64,000 nucleotides of DNA from Micromonospora sp. WMMD1082 (GCF_029626175.1 NZ_JARUBM010000002.1:2559001-2623000); one strand, 5' to 3'. Shown: positions 44,874 to 54,387, numbered from the stretch's first letter. Made by a program: numbers and translations. The notes: a model not told the origin generated them from the letters alone.

Positions 44874-46373
44874 ATGCAGGAGCAGCCGCCCAGCGAGCAG
44901 ACCCGCCGTGAGCCTGCTGAGGGAGCCCGTCGGCGCTCCCCGGAGGCGACCTTCACGCCGCCTCCGGCGCCCGCGCCAGCCCCTCAGGAGGAGCAGGCGC
45001 CCCCTCGGGAGGGGCAGGACGACTCCGCCGGGCCGCGCGCCCGGCGAGCTAAGGCCGCTCCGAGCGTGCTCTTCCAGCCGCCGCCCGTTGCGGAGCAGCC
45101 GCTGCCGCGCCAGTCCCGGCCGGCCTCGTCCGCGCCGCCGACCACCCCGCCGCCGCCCTTCGTGAGCACACCGCCGGCCGTCGAGGAGAACGCGACCGCG
45201 CCGCGCGGCAGCAGCGCGCCATCGAGCGCGGACGCCGGTGGGGCAGATGCGACTCCGACCGCCCTCCCGCCGGCGCGGCGGAAGACCGATGTCGGGGCCG
45301 ATGCCGGCACGGCGGACGCCAGGAAGGCAGCGGCACGGAAGGCGCCGGCGAAGAAGGCGGCGGCGCGTGAGCGGGTCCAGCCGGGCGACGAGCAGGCGCA
45401 GGCTTCCGAGGCCACCGCCGCGACCAGGGCGCCGGTGGCCCGGAAGGCGACCAGGAGGGCCGCACCGAGGCAGGCGACGGCCGGCGCGGCAACCGCAGCC
45501 GACGCCATCCCGGGGGACGACGAGACCACCCCGGCAACGACGACCCCGACGAAGGCAGCGCCGGTCAAGGCCGCCAAGAAGGCCGCCAAGAAAGCGGTGA
45601 AGAAGGCGGTGAAGAAGGCGGCCATAGCTGCGGTCGCGAGCGGCGCGCCCGCCGAACCCGCGCCACCAGTCGAGCGCGGCGATACCGGGCAGGGCGCGGT
45701 GGGGCGTACGCCCGAATCGGAGCTGCGGATGCTCGTCGCGCGGGTGCTCGACCACCCGGGCTTCGCTCCGGAGCTGCTGGCCCTGACCGCGGTCGAGGCG
45801 CTCGGTCCGGGCGCGGCGCAGTGGGCGCGGCGGCTGCGGGAGGTGTACCCGGAGGCGAGCGGGGACGGCCTGGCCCGGCTGGCCAGCCGGCGGTTCGTCC
45901 GCCAGGCCGGCATCGGTGGGGCGACCGCCGCGCTGGCCGGGGTGTTCGCGCCGGCGGTCGAGCTGGCGGCGGTGCTCTGGTCGCAGGCGAACCTGGTGCT
46001 GCATCTCGCGGCGGCGTACGACCGTGATCCGGCGCATCCGGATCGGGCGGCGGAGCTGCTGGTGCTGACCCAGGTGCACCCGGACCTGGCGAGTGCCGGG
46101 TCGGCGCTGGCGGCGGCCCGGGCGGCGGACGGTCCGGCGGAGCGGCCCGGGCCACGGGCGGCCGAGGCGGCCTGGCGGCTGGCCGCCCCGCTGGCCGCGC
46201 AGGCGGGTGGGTGGTGGGCGCTGCGCATGGCGGCCCGGCTGCTGCCGGGTGCCGCGGCGCTGACCGCGGCGGCCGGCGATGCGGCAGCGGCACAACGCCT
46301 GGCGGCCCGCGCCATCACGCTCTACCGCCCGGGTCAGAGCCAGTCGAACCATTCCCGGGGCAGCAGGCTGTAG
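44874..46373 (+). CDS. EcsC-like protein with histone-H1-like basic N-terminal half
   Basis: Protein of 499 residues in two parts. Residues ~1-270 are low complexity, Pro/Ala-rich and then Lys/Ala-rich, with KKAAKKAVKKAVKKAA resembling histone H1 or HupB tails. Residues ~275-480 look like an EcsC-type domain (LRMLVARVLDHPGFAPELLA, RRFVRQAGIGGATAALAGVF, ASAGSALAAAR), with hydrophobic stretches that could meet the membrane. The function is unknown. The basic tail could bind DNA, RNA or anionic lipids. The 3' end overlaps the convergent CPBP gene by 40 bp. Confidence 0.75.
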   Translation: MQEQPPSEQTRREPAEGARRRSPEATFTPPPAPAPAPQEEQAPPREGQDDSAGPRARRAKAAPSVLFQPPPVAEQPLPRQSRPASSAPPTTPPPPFVSTPPAVEENATAPRGSSAPSSADAGGADATPTALPPARRKTDVGADAGTADARKAAARKAPAKKAAARERVQPGDEQAQASEATAATRAPVARKATRRAAPRQATAGAATAADAIPGDDETTPATTTPTKAAPVKAAKKAAKKAVKKAVKKAAIAAVASGAPAEPAPPVERGDTGQGAVGRTPESELRMLVARVLDHPGFAPELLALTAVEALGPGAAQWARRLREVYPEASGDGLARLASRRFVRQAGIGGATAALAGVFAPAVELAAVLWSQANLVLHLAAAYDRDPAHPDRAAELLVLTQVHPDLASAGSALAAARAADGPAERPGPRAAEAAWRLAAPLAAQAGGWWALRMAARLLPGAAALTAAAGDAAAAQRLAARAITLYRPGQSQSNHSRGSRL

Positions 46374-47197
46374 CCGACGAAGGCGACGATGTCGAGCAGG
46401 GCGTGCGCCACGACCAGCGGCATCACCCGGCGGGTACGCAGGTAGAAGAGGCTGAACACCACCCCCATCACGGCGTTGCCGAGGAACGCGCCGAAGCCCT
46501 GGTAGAGGTGGTAGGAGGCGCGCAGCAGCGCGCTCGTCGCGATGATCGCGGTGACCCGCCACTGGAGTTGGCGCAGTCGGGTCATCAGGTAGCCGACCAC
46601 GATCACCTCCTCCAGGATGGAGTTCTGGAACGCGGCGAGGATCAGCACCGGCACGGTCCACCACAGGTCGGGCAGGGCGGCCGGCACCAGGGTGGCGTTG
46701 ATGCCGAGCTGCGCCGCCGCCCAGAACAGCGCCAGCCCGGGCAGTCCGATCAGTGCCGCCAGGCCGGCGCCCCGGGCGAGGTCGGCCCCGGGCTGCCGGG
46801 CGTCCAGGCCGAGGGTCCGCACCGGGTCGCCGGGGTCCCGCGCCAGCAGGTGTACGGCGAGCAGCACCGGCAGGAGCGCGAACACGATGCCGAGCAGCTG
46901 GTACGTCAGGTCGAGGTAGGGGCGGGTCGACGCGGAGGTGTTCAGCGCGGCGGTCTGCCGCGACAGTCCACCCTCCGCGGTCAGCTTCGCGATGATCGAC
47001 ACCGTGGCGTAGACGGCGGACTGGCCGAGGGAGAGGCCGAGCACCAGCATCGTCTCGGTGCCGAGGGTGCGACGGGACACCGGGCGGGCGAGCTCAACGG
47101 TCACCGGACCACTCTGCCCGACCGGCGGCGCTGCTGGCATGCCGGCACCACAAGAGCCGGCCTCACGATGCGATCGCACATTCTGTGCGACCTTCAT
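46334..47197 (-). CDS. CPBP-family intramembrane metalloprotease
   Basis: Multi-pass membrane protein of 287 residues with the Abi/CPBP signature: SILEEVIVVGYL (EExxxxxxY/R region), then LRASYHLYQGF with a probable metal-ligand His, and AHALLDIVAF near the C-terminus. About seven hydrophobic helices are present. The ATG at 47197 has GGAG at good spacing; ATG at 47140 is an alternative. Family members process prenylated or bacteriocin-type substrates, but most actinobacterial ones are uncharacterised. Confidence 0.85.
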   Translation of the reverse strand: MKVAQNVRSHREAGSCGAGMPAAPPVGQSGPVTVELARPVSRRTLGTETMLVLGLSLGQSAVYATVSIIAKLTAEGGLSRQTAALNTSASTRPYLDLTYQLLGIVFALLPVLLAVHLLARDPGDPVRTLGLDARQPGADLARGAGLAALIGLPGLALFWAAAQLGINATLVPAALPDLWWTVPVLILAAFQNSILEEVIVVGYLMTRLRQLQWRVTAIIATSALLRASYHLYQGFGAFLGNAVMGVVFSLFYLRTRRVMPLVVAHALLDIVAFVGYSLLPREWFDWL

Positions 47198-47257
47198 ACA
47201 CGCTCCGTGGACATTCTATGGGGGCCCGATCCGCCGTCAGAAGAAGGAGCGCCCCCG

Positions 47258-48379
47258 GTGGACAACTTCGCGCGGCTGCTGAAGGAGAGCTGGACCCTGG
47301 TCGAGGGGGACCGGGTTCGGCTGAGCGGTCACTTCTACGCCCGGCTCTTCCTCCTCGACCCCGAGCTACGCAGGCTCTTCCCGGTCCAGATGACCGGCCA
47401 GGGCGACCGGCTGCTCGAAGCGATCATCGCGGCGATCCACACGGTGGACGACCCGGAGGGCTTCGACGAGTTCCTCCGCGCGCTCGGCCGGGACCACCGC
47501 AAGTACCACGTCGAGGCGGCCCACTACGACACGATGGGCGTCGCGCTGCTGGACGCGTTGCGCAGCACCGCCGGCGGCGGCTGGAACCTGGAGTACGACC
47601 AGGCCTGGCGGGATGCGTACGCGGCGATCGCCGAGAAGATGCTCGCCGGGGCGGCCGCCGACGACGATCCGCCGTTCTGGCACGCCGAGGTGTTGACCCA
47701 CGAGCGGTACGGCCGGGACACCGCCGTCTTCACCTGCCAGGCCCTGCAGTACCCGCTGTCCTGGAAGGCGGGGCAGTACGTCAGCGTCGAGGTGCCCCGC
47801 TACCACCCCCGGGTGTGGCGGACGTACTCGGTGGCCAACGCGCCGAACGACGACAACGTGCTGGAGTTCCACGTCCGTACGCCGCCGGAGGCGGCCGGTT
47901 GGGTGTCCGGCGCGCTGGTCCGCCGGATCAAGCCGGGTGACCTGCTGCGGGTGGCCGCACCGATGGGCTCGATGACGCTGGACCGCTCCTCCGAGCGGGA
48001 CATCCTCTGCGTCGCCGGGGGCGTCGGGCTGGCGCCGATCAAGGCGCTGGTCGAGGAGCTGGCCGGCTACAACCGGGCCCGCTGGGTGCACGTCTTCTAC
48101 GGCGCCCGTACGGAGGCGGAACTCTACGGTCTCGACCGGTTGCGGGAGCTGGTCGCGGCCCACCCGTGGCTGTCGGTGACTCCCGCGTGCAGCGACGACC
48201 CCGACTTCGACGGCGAGCGGGGCGACATCTCCGACGTGGTGGCCCGGTACGGGCCGTGGACGACGCACGACTGCTTCGTCTCCGGTTCGGCGCCGATGGT
48301 CCGTTCGACGCTGCGGGTGCTCGCCGCGGACGACGTCCCGCCGCAGCAGACCCGGTACGACACGTTCGGCAACCTGTAG
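47258..48379 (+). CDS. Flavohaemoglobin-like protein (globin plus FAD/NAD reductase)
   Basis: Protein of 373 residues from GTG at 47258, with AAGGAG upstream. Residues ~1-135 are a globin domain (SWTLVEGDRVRLSGHFYARLF, GRDHRKYHVEAAHYDTMG with the likely proximal His). Residues ~150-245 form the FAD domain (RVWRTYSVAN, the RxYS motif). Residues ~250-373 form the NAD domain (VAGGVGLAPIKALVEEL, FVSGSAPMV). This is the Hmp layout, so NO dioxygenation is the expected role. The C-terminal end QTRYDTFGNL is typical of actinobacterial homologues. An upstream in-frame extension exists but lacks homology and a start site. Confidence 0.92.
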   Translation: MDNFARLLKESWTLVEGDRVRLSGHFYARLFLLDPELRRLFPVQMTGQGDRLLEAIIAAIHTVDDPEGFDEFLRALGRDHRKYHVEAAHYDTMGVALLDALRSTAGGGWNLEYDQAWRDAYAAIAEKMLAGAAADDDPPFWHAEVLTHERYGRDTAVFTCQALQYPLSWKAGQYVSVEVPRYHPRVWRTYSVANAPNDDNVLEFHVRTPPEAAGWVSGALVRRIKPGDLLRVAAPMGSMTLDRSSERDILCVAGGVGLAPIKALVEELAGYNRARWVHVFYGARTEAELYGLDRLRELVAAHPWLSVTPACSDDPDFDGERGDISDVVARYGPWTTHDCFVSGSAPMVRSTLRVLAADDVPPQQTRYDTFGNL

Positions 48380-48397
48380 AGCTTTGCTCCCCCCGAG

Positions 48398-48437
48398 CCG
48401 GGGCGCGTGCCCCTGCCCCCTGGGGCACGCGCCCCGG
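48398..48437. terminator. Strong bidirectional hairpin terminator
   Basis: Arms 48398-48413 and 48422-48437 are perfect 16-bp GC-rich complements with an 8-nt loop, placed between the convergent flavohaemoglobin and XRE-deformylase genes. Confidence 0.85.
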
Positions 48438-48462
48438 TCCCCGAGCGGGCGACCGGCCCTGG

Positions 48463-49977
48463 TCAGTAGCGCCAGGGATGGCCGGACTCGCGGTACTCCT
48501 CGATCGGCACCAGCGGCACGCCGGGTGCCATCCGGTCGACGTAGAGCAGGCCGTCCAGGTGGTCGATCTCGTGCGCCACCAGCCGGGCCATGCCGAACTC
48601 GAAGGACGTGATGATCCGCCCGCCGTCGAACTGCGCGTGCTCCACGTCCAGCCGCAGCGGTCGGGGCACCAGCCCCCGGTGGTCGAAGAAGGAGAGGCAG
48701 CCCTCGTACTGCTCGTCGGTGTGCGGTGCGGCGTCGACCACCCGGGGGTTGAGCAGCACGACGGGTTCGGCCGTGCGGTCCGGCGGGCGGACCACCGCCG
48801 CGGCGCGGCCGATGTCGAGCTGCGGGGCGGCGATTCCCACCCCCTTGGTGAACGGATGCAGCTCGTCCAGCCGGGCCAGGGCGGTGACGAGCCGGTCGAC
48901 GGTCTCCCGGGCGGCACGTTCCTCGCGCGGCAGGTCGAACGGGCGGGCCGGCTGCCGGAGCAGGTCGGCACCGCGCTGGACGATGCCGAGCCCGCGCATC
49001 CGGTCGGACGGCCGGACCCGACCGCCCTCCGGCTCGGGCTCCGGCTGCGCCCGGAACCGCCACTGCAGCCGGTACCGCGCGTTCAGCGGCGGCTCGTCGG
49101 TCGCCCAGTCGAAGATCGCCCGGTCGCCCTCGTCGCGCCGGGTCACCGCCGTGCGCAGCGGGCCCTCCTCCGCCGAGAGCGAGGTCTCCGCGCCCCAGAC
49201 CTGCGGGTCCAGCACTGCCGGCAGGTCCAGGCGTACGGCGAGGTGCCGGGTCGGTACGCGGACCGCGCGCTGGAACCACGGACCCCACTTGTCCTGCCCG
49301 ACCGTGTACGCGTACTCGATGGTGGCGCGGCGACCCGGGTAGAGCGGGAACCGGCGGTCGGCGTTCTCGAAGAGCAACCAGATCTCCTTGAACGCGTCCC
49401 GGTCGTGCTTGGCCCGCCAGTGCATGGCCTCGCGCTCGCCGGATTCCTCCCGGCACGCGCGCAGTTGCAGCTCGGCGAAGCTGAGCGGGTGTTCCCGGTG
49501 GTGGCGGTTGGATCGTCCCGGGTCGTTGGGGTAGCGGTCGACGGCGACCCGGACGAGGTAGCGGGTGACCGGTTCGATGCCCGCGTTGTACAGCTCCCGC
49601 CGGATGACGCAGCGGTAGGCGTCCTCGGTGTGGGTGAGGGTGGCGGTCTCGCGTTCCACGATCAGGCCGGTACCGGGTGGCATCCACTGGCCGGGCAGGC
49701 CGGGCTCCCGGTGGTTGCGCTCGCTGCGCGCGTGGCGCAGGTCGTCGTACTCCCGGAAGCGTTGCCAGATCGCGCCGCTGGCCTCCAGGACGGCCTCGGC
49801 GCGGCGGGCGAAGTCCTCGGTCGGTCGGTGCCGCCGCCCCTCCACGTGGCTGACGTACGACGGGTCGAAGCCCATCAGGGTGGCTAGTTGCTTCTTGGAC
49901 AGCCCCCGCTCCGTCCGGTGCCGTGCGAGTTCGGCGGCGAACGAGTCGGCAGCCCGATCGAGCGGTGAGGTCGTCAT
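48463..49977 (-). CDS. XRE-family DNA-binding domain fused to a peptide deformylase domain
   Basis: Protein of 504 residues from ATG at 49977 (MTTSPLDRA), with GAGGA upstream. Residues ~12-65 are an XRE/Cro helix-turn-helix (LARHRTERGLSKKQLATLMG, DPSYVSHVEGRRHRPTED). The middle ~250 residues are of unknown type. Residues ~340-504 are a peptide deformylase with all three family motifs intact: GVGIAAPQL (GxGxAAxQ), EGCLSF (the Cys metal ligand) and HEIDHLDG (HExxH). Deformylases normally stand alone at ~170-200 residues. Intact ligands suggest an active or metal-binding domain, so this may be a regulator that senses formylated peptides or metal state. The function is unknown. Confidence 0.9.
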   Translation of the reverse strand: MTTSPLDRAADSFAAELARHRTERGLSKKQLATLMGFDPSYVSHVEGRRHRPTEDFARRAEAVLEASGAIWQRFREYDDLRHARSERNHREPGLPGQWMPPGTGLIVERETATLTHTEDAYRCVIRRELYNAGIEPVTRYLVRVAVDRYPNDPGRSNRHHREHPLSFAELQLRACREESGEREAMHWRAKHDRDAFKEIWLLFENADRRFPLYPGRRATIEYAYTVGQDKWGPWFQRAVRVPTRHLAVRLDLPAVLDPQVWGAETSLSAEEGPLRTAVTRRDEGDRAIFDWATDEPPLNARYRLQWRFRAQPEPEPEGGRVRPSDRMRGLGIVQRGADLLRQPARPFDLPREERAARETVDRLVTALARLDELHPFTKGVGIAAPQLDIGRAAAVVRPPDRTAEPVVLLNPRVVDAAPHTDEQYEGCLSFFDHRGLVPRPLRLDVEHAQFDGGRIITSFEFGMARLVAHEIDHLDGLLYVDRMAPGVPLVPIEEYRESGHPWRY

Positions 49978-50187
49978 CAGCTTCCTCGTGGCCGGTTGCA
50001 TCAAGTTTCACGTTGAGTCGCCGGCCACACACGGAACTGGCACCTAGTTGACAGGAACCTTGACTGTTACGCGATTTCTACCGATACTGCCCGGAGTCCC
50101 CCACCCGACACCCTGAGTAATTTTCTTCCATCGGGCGGTCATTTCGCCCACTCCCACCATGGGTCCGGGTTTTCCCGTGCCAAGAAC

Positions 50188-50206
50188 TGTGGTTAGGCTA
50201 GCCTTA
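50188..50206. promoter_or_regulatory. IdeR/DmdR-type iron box
   Basis: The 19-bp site matches the iron-box consensus at about 15 of 19 positions with core GGTTAGGCTAGCC, shortly before the start of the FhuF-like gene. It predicts repression by an iron-loaded DtxR-family regulator. Confidence 0.8.
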
Positions 50207-50228
50207 CTGTGACCACAGGGGTCGTCGG

Positions 50229-51041
50229 TTGGGGGTGGATCAGGTGACGGTTGTGCTGCCCGTCAACGGCGCCGCCGCGACCGCTCCGCTGGCCCCGGTC
50301 ACCGCCACCCTGCGGGCCATGTTCGGTACCGACGTCCTGCCCGGCCTGGCGCCGGGGCTGCTGGTCAGCGACGAAACCGGCTGGGCTCCCGCGACGACGT
50401 TGACCGACGGAACCCGGCTGCCGGAGCTGCTCGACTCGGCCGTCCGCCTCTGGGGTGGCACCCCGCACGCCTCCGCCGCCGTCGCCTGGAAGGCGTATAG
50501 CTACTGGGCCGCGCTTCCGGTGGTGCTCGGTTGGGCCGCCGCCCGGCGGGTGCCGCTGCTCGACCACACCGCCGCGCTGGTCCACTTCGCGGACCGGGGC
50601 ACCCTGGTGACCCTGGGCCTACGCGAGTCGATCCCGGTCGCGGTGCTGCCCAGCGACCCGCTGGCGCTCGCCGGGCTGCCCCAGGTCCAGGTGGTGGCCG
50701 ACGAGCGGGAGCTGCTCACGGCGCTACGCGCCACGCTGCTGGACGCGCACCTGGCCCCGATGATCGCCGCCATCCAGGGCAAGGTCCGCATCGGCGCCCG
50801 TACCCTGCTCGGCTCGGTGGCCTCCGGCATCGCGCACGGCCTGCTGCGGGCCGCCGACGGATGGCCCGGCTCCGTGGTCGAGGCGATCGACACCTTGCTC
50901 GACGCGCTCGATCTGACCGACCTGGTGGAGCTGGTGCCCGGCCCGAACGGCGAGCCGACCGTGCAGCGGCGCACCTGCTGCCTGGCCTTCACCCTGCCCA
51001 CGCCGAAGGTCTGCCAGGGCTGCTGCATCCGCAGCGCCTGA
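50229..51041 (+). CDS. FhuF-like ferric iron reductase
   Basis: Protein of about 265-270 residues ending in the 2Fe-2S signature CCLAFTLPTPKVCQGCC (CC-x10-C-x2-C), the hallmark of FhuF ferric-siderophore reductases. The N-terminal part (LRAMFGTDVLP, WKAYSYWAALPVVLGWAAAR, IAHGLLRA) fits the same family. The start is uncertain: TTG 50229, GTG 50235 and GTG 50244 are in frame. The iron box just upstream predicts expression under iron limitation. No siderophore genes are adjacent. It converges on the next gene with a 6-bp gap. Confidence 0.85.
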   Translation: MGVDQVTVVLPVNGAAATAPLAPVTATLRAMFGTDVLPGLAPGLLVSDETGWAPATTLTDGTRLPELLDSAVRLWGGTPHASAAVAWKAYSYWAALPVVLGWAAARRVPLLDHTAALVHFADRGTLVTLGLRESIPVAVLPSDPLALAGLPQVQVVADERELLTALRATLLDAHLAPMIAAIQGKVRIGARTLLGSVASGIAHGLLRAADGWPGSVVEAIDTLLDALDLTDLVELVPGPNGEPTVQRRTCCLAFTLPTPKVCQGCCIRSA

Positions 51042-51047
51042 CCCCGG

Positions 51048-52871
51048 TCAGCCCGTCAGCGGCCGCACGTCCCACACCCAGACACCCCCGGCGTACGTGG
51101 GCTCGATGCCGGTCAGCCCGGTCATCCCCGTACGCAGGGCGTCGGCGCGCTCGTGCGGGCCGAGGATCACCACGCCGGCCCGCCAGTACCGCAGATCCGC
51201 CACCGCCTCGCGGCGGGTCCGCTCGGTGATCGGTGGCACCTCGCCGGTGCGGCGGATGGTGCCGAAGAAGCTGCTGGTGGCGCGCGGCGGCGCGGTGAAC
51301 AGGGCGACCCGGTCCTTGCCCAGGCGGGTGTCCGGGCCGAGGAAGTACCCACGGGCGATCGGCATCTCCAGCCGGGTCCGGGCGGACCAGCGCAGCGGTG
51401 CGGCGTAGTCGGTGTCGGGCAGCGGCAGCGTCACCACGCTGCGTCCACCGGTCAGGTAGGGGCGCCAGGCCCCGGAGGTGACGAACTCGGGGGTCGGTTC
51501 GAGGCGCTTGGTCGGCAACGGGGTGGGCAGCACCGGTACCAGCGCCATCGCCAGCACGGTCACCGTGGCGAAGCGGATCTGCGACCGCCGCTGCGGATGT
51601 CGGGCGGCCAGCTCGCGGACCCGCTCGGCGCCGTACGCCAGCAGCAGCCCGATGATCGGGGTGATGGCCAGCGCCCAGCGGGTCGGCACCACCGAGTGCA
51701 GGACCGGCAGGTCCTCCAGCAGCGCCCACGGTCCGGGGATGCCGGTACCGCGACGGTTGAAGCGGATCTCCCGGCCGAGGGAGAGCACCGCGAAGAGCAG
51801 TCCCAGCCCGGCCAGGCCGATCACCACGGCGTTGCGCCGCAGCCACCACACCAGCGCCAGCACCAGGATCACCAGCGGCCAGCCGAAGAAGGCGTTCTCC
51901 TCGGTCGGGTTCTTGGCCAGCCCGGCGGCGCTGCGCGCGTCGCCGGCCACCGACTCCCGGGCGTACGCGAAGAATGAGGCCAGGTCGGTGGAGTAGCCCC
52001 GGATCAGCCAGGACAGCCCGTGGTAGGCGCCGGGGCCGAAGAACTGCACGTACAGCGGGTACGCCAGCAGCACGGCGGAGACGACGGCGGCCACGCCGAG
52101 ACCGGCCAGGAACGGGCGGGTCCGCGCCCGCAGCGCGGGCCGACCGATCACCACCGCGACCACGACGGCCGCCAGGCCGATGGCCGTCATCAGCAGGATC
52201 TCCAGGTTCAGGAACGCCTGCCAGACGATCACCAACGCGAGCAGGAGGCCGTTGCGCAGCCACCGTCCGGCCTCGGCGAGCCGCACGGTACGCCAGATGA
52301 TCAGCGGTACGACGAACTGCGACACGATGTTCGGGTGCGCGTTGGCGTGGGAGATCATCGCCGGCGCGTACGCGCAGAAGGTGGCGCCCAGCCAGGCCGG
52401 GCCGCGCGAGCCGATGAGCACCCGGGAGAGCACGAAGTACCAGGCGGCGGCCGTCGCGATCATCCCGAGGGTGAGGAAGACCAGGAACGCGGCGCGGGTG
52501 CCGAACAACAGGGTGACCGGCGTCATCGGCAATGACACGGATAGCACCGACGTATTTGCGACCAGATTGACCGATTCCGGCACATTCATCCGGTCGGACG
52601 AGAACGGATAGGCGAATTCGGTCACCACCCGGGCGCCGTGCGCCATCATCCACTCGAACTGGGCCATATCTGTCGGGTTGTCCCGAATGCCATGGGACGG
52701 GTTCCACCACATCCGCGCGGTGACCCAGAAGCCGAGGGCGGCGAAGCTCAGCACGGCGGCCGTGTCCTTACACCGCCCCGACCTGGCCTTATCATCACGG
52801 CGCCCCGGCCCGGCCGCCGCCTCTCCCGCCCCGGCCTCGTCGACAGGTCCACCCGAATCGGGAGTAGTCAT
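51048..52871 (-). CDS. Polytopic membrane protein, glycosyltransferase-like
   Basis: Protein of 607 residues with about ten or eleven hydrophobic helices and a soluble C-terminal domain of ~180 residues (RSVVTLPLPDTDYAAPLRWS onward). The layout, an extracytoplasmic loop after TM1 with an Asp-containing stretch (IRDNPTDMAQFEWMM) and internal GPAWLGATFCAYAPAMISHA, resembles polyprenyl-phosphate-dependent GT-C glycosyltransferases. I do not recognise the exact family. It is divergent from a methyltransferase gene and may act in cell-surface glycan assembly. Confidence 0.75.
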   Translation of the reverse strand: MTTPDSGGPVDEAGAGEAAAGPGRRDDKARSGRCKDTAAVLSFAALGFWVTARMWWNPSHGIRDNPTDMAQFEWMMAHGARVVTEFAYPFSSDRMNVPESVNLVANTSVLSVSLPMTPVTLLFGTRAAFLVFLTLGMIATAAAWYFVLSRVLIGSRGPAWLGATFCAYAPAMISHANAHPNIVSQFVVPLIIWRTVRLAEAGRWLRNGLLLALVIVWQAFLNLEILLMTAIGLAAVVVAVVIGRPALRARTRPFLAGLGVAAVVSAVLLAYPLYVQFFGPGAYHGLSWLIRGYSTDLASFFAYARESVAGDARSAAGLAKNPTEENAFFGWPLVILVLALVWWLRRNAVVIGLAGLGLLFAVLSLGREIRFNRRGTGIPGPWALLEDLPVLHSVVPTRWALAITPIIGLLLAYGAERVRELAARHPQRRSQIRFATVTVLAMALVPVLPTPLPTKRLEPTPEFVTSGAWRPYLTGGRSVVTLPLPDTDYAAPLRWSARTRLEMPIARGYFLGPDTRLGKDRVALFTAPPRATSSFFGTIRRTGEVPPITERTRREAVADLRYWRAGVVILGPHERADALRTGMTGLTGIEPTYAGGVWVWDVRPLTG

Positions 52872-53083
52872 AGCAATTCATAGCGTAGTGGGCCTATGCC
52901 GCTACCGTGCAGGGTTCGGGGCACTGGCGTAGTATCGGCCGGGTTCGCTGACCACCACCGATCGTGCACCTACCCCCCGACCGTTATTCGGCCACCGCGG
53001 GCCCCGATATCCCCGCCGTCCGGGCGGATGATTCACTCAGTCGGTCCCGGCGCGGGTCGAGTCGTATCGTGAGGAATCGACGC

Positions 53084-53794
53084 ATGGCAGAAATCACTGG
53101 GGATCAGCGCGTGCAGTCCGAGGTCCTGGAGGGCCTCGCCACGGCGGTCAATCACCGGCGCTGGTTCGTCGAGCTGGCCGTGCCCTACCTGGGCGACAAC
53201 CCCATCGAGATCGGCAGCGGCCTCGGCGACTACGCCCTGGAGTGGAGCGAGAACTTTCCCCGGTTCACCGCCACGGAGGCCGACCCGGACCGCCTGGTGG
53301 CGCTCAAGGAGCGCCTCGCCGACCGGCCGTCCATCGAGGTACGCCAGATGCTGCTGCCCCACTCGGAGCGGAACGACTACAGCGCCGCGGTCTCGTACAA
53401 CGTGCTGGAGCACATCGAGGACCACGTCGGCGCGCTACGCAGCATGGGCCAGCTGGTCCGGCCCGGCGGCGCGGTGGTCATCATCGTGCCGGCGTTCCAG
53501 TTCGCGATGAGCCCGGCGGACATCGCCACCGGCCACGTACGCCGCTACACGAAGAAGACCCTGAGCGCCGCGATGACCGAGGCGGGCCTGCGGGTAGAGA
53601 AGATCCACTACGCGAACGCACTCGGGTTGATCGGCTACTTCATGGCCACCAAGGTCTTCCGGCTGATGCCGAAGGAGGGCCCGATGGTGAAGGTCTACGA
53701 CACCCTGGTCCTCCCCGCGACCAAGGCCGCCGAGCAGGTCGTCCGCCCACCCTTCGGCCAGTCCGTCTTCGCCGTCGCCCGCACCCCCGGGTGA
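53084..53794 (+). CDS. Class I SAM-dependent methyltransferase
   Basis: Protein of 236 residues from ATG at 53084 with GAGGAA upstream. Motif I is IEIGSGLGDYALEW, the acidic ribose ligand lies in FTATEADPDRL, and VSYNVLEHIEDH and LRSMGQLVRPGGAVVIIVP give motifs II and III. The closest types are UbiE/Coq5-like or lipid- and glycan-linked methyltransferases. The C-terminal part (YFMATKVFRLMPKEGPM) is hydrophobic and resembles methyltransferases that sit beside polyprenyl glycosyltransferases. The substrate is unknown. Confidence 0.88.
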   Translation: MAEITGDQRVQSEVLEGLATAVNHRRWFVELAVPYLGDNPIEIGSGLGDYALEWSENFPRFTATEADPDRLVALKERLADRPSIEVRQMLLPHSERNDYSAAVSYNVLEHIEDHVGALRSMGQLVRPGGAVVIIVPAFQFAMSPADIATGHVRRYTKKTLSAAMTEAGLRVEKIHYANALGLIGYFMATKVFRLMPKEGPMVKVYDTLVLPATKAAEQVVRPPFGQSVFAVARTPG

Positions 53795-53808
53795 CCCTTC
53801 AGAGGTCA

Positions 53809-53836
53809 GGGCCGGCATCCGGTGGGATGCCGGCCC
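53809..53836. terminator. Bidirectional hairpin terminator
   Basis: Arms 53809-53820 and 53825-53836 are perfect 12-bp complements with a 4-nt loop between the convergent methyltransferase and PEBP genes. Confidence 0.82.
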
Positions 53837-53847
53837 GAACCTCTCTG

Positions 53848-54387
53848 TCAGGGGGTGACCTGATAGGTGGGGCGGGTGGTAGCCCTCGCCAGGGTGTGGA
53901 AGGCAAGGTTGAAGCCCACATAGGCGGGCGTCGCGTCCGGGGTGACGTCGAGGCGCTCCACGTCGAGGGCATGCACCGCGAAGACGTACCGGTGCGGACG
54001 GTCACCGGGCGGTGGCGCGGCGCCACCGAAGCCGTGCTCTCCGTAGTCGTTGCGCACGGTGAACGCGCCGCGCAGATCGTCGCCGGAAGCGCCGCGCGGC
54101 AGTTCCGTCACGTCGGCCGGCAGGTTGACCAGCACCCAGTGCCAGAACCCGCTGCCGGTCGGCGCGTCGGGGTCGAAACACGTCACCACGAAGCCCTTGG
54201 TCTCCGCCGGGAAACCCGACCAGGCCAGCTGCGGTGACACGTTGTCGCCACCGGTGCTGCCGTGCGCGTGCGCCGCGTCCATCGGCTCACCGTTGCGCAC
54301 ATCTTCGCTGGTCAGCGTGAAGGAGGCGACGGTCGGCAGCAGCTCGTACGGGTCCGGAGCGATGGGTCGTTCCAGGGTCATCGACAC
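53848..54387 (-). CDS. YbhB/YbcL family (PEBP-like) protein
   Basis: Protein of 179 residues of the phosphatidylethanolamine-binding / Raf-kinase-inhibitor-like family. Family blocks are [40 protein letters not shown] and [14 protein letters not shown]. No signal peptide is seen, so it is probably cytoplasmic. The biological role of bacterial PEBP proteins is poorly known. Confidence 0.92.
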   Translation of the reverse strand: MSMTLERPIAPDPYELLPTVASFTLTSEDVRNGEPMDAAHAHGSTGGDNVSPQLAWSGFPAETKGFVVTCFDPDAPTGSGFWHWVLVNLPADVTELPRGASGDDLRGAFTVRNDYGEHGFGGAAPPPGDRPHRYVFAVHALDVERLDVTPDATPAYVGFNLAFHTLARATTRPTYQVTP

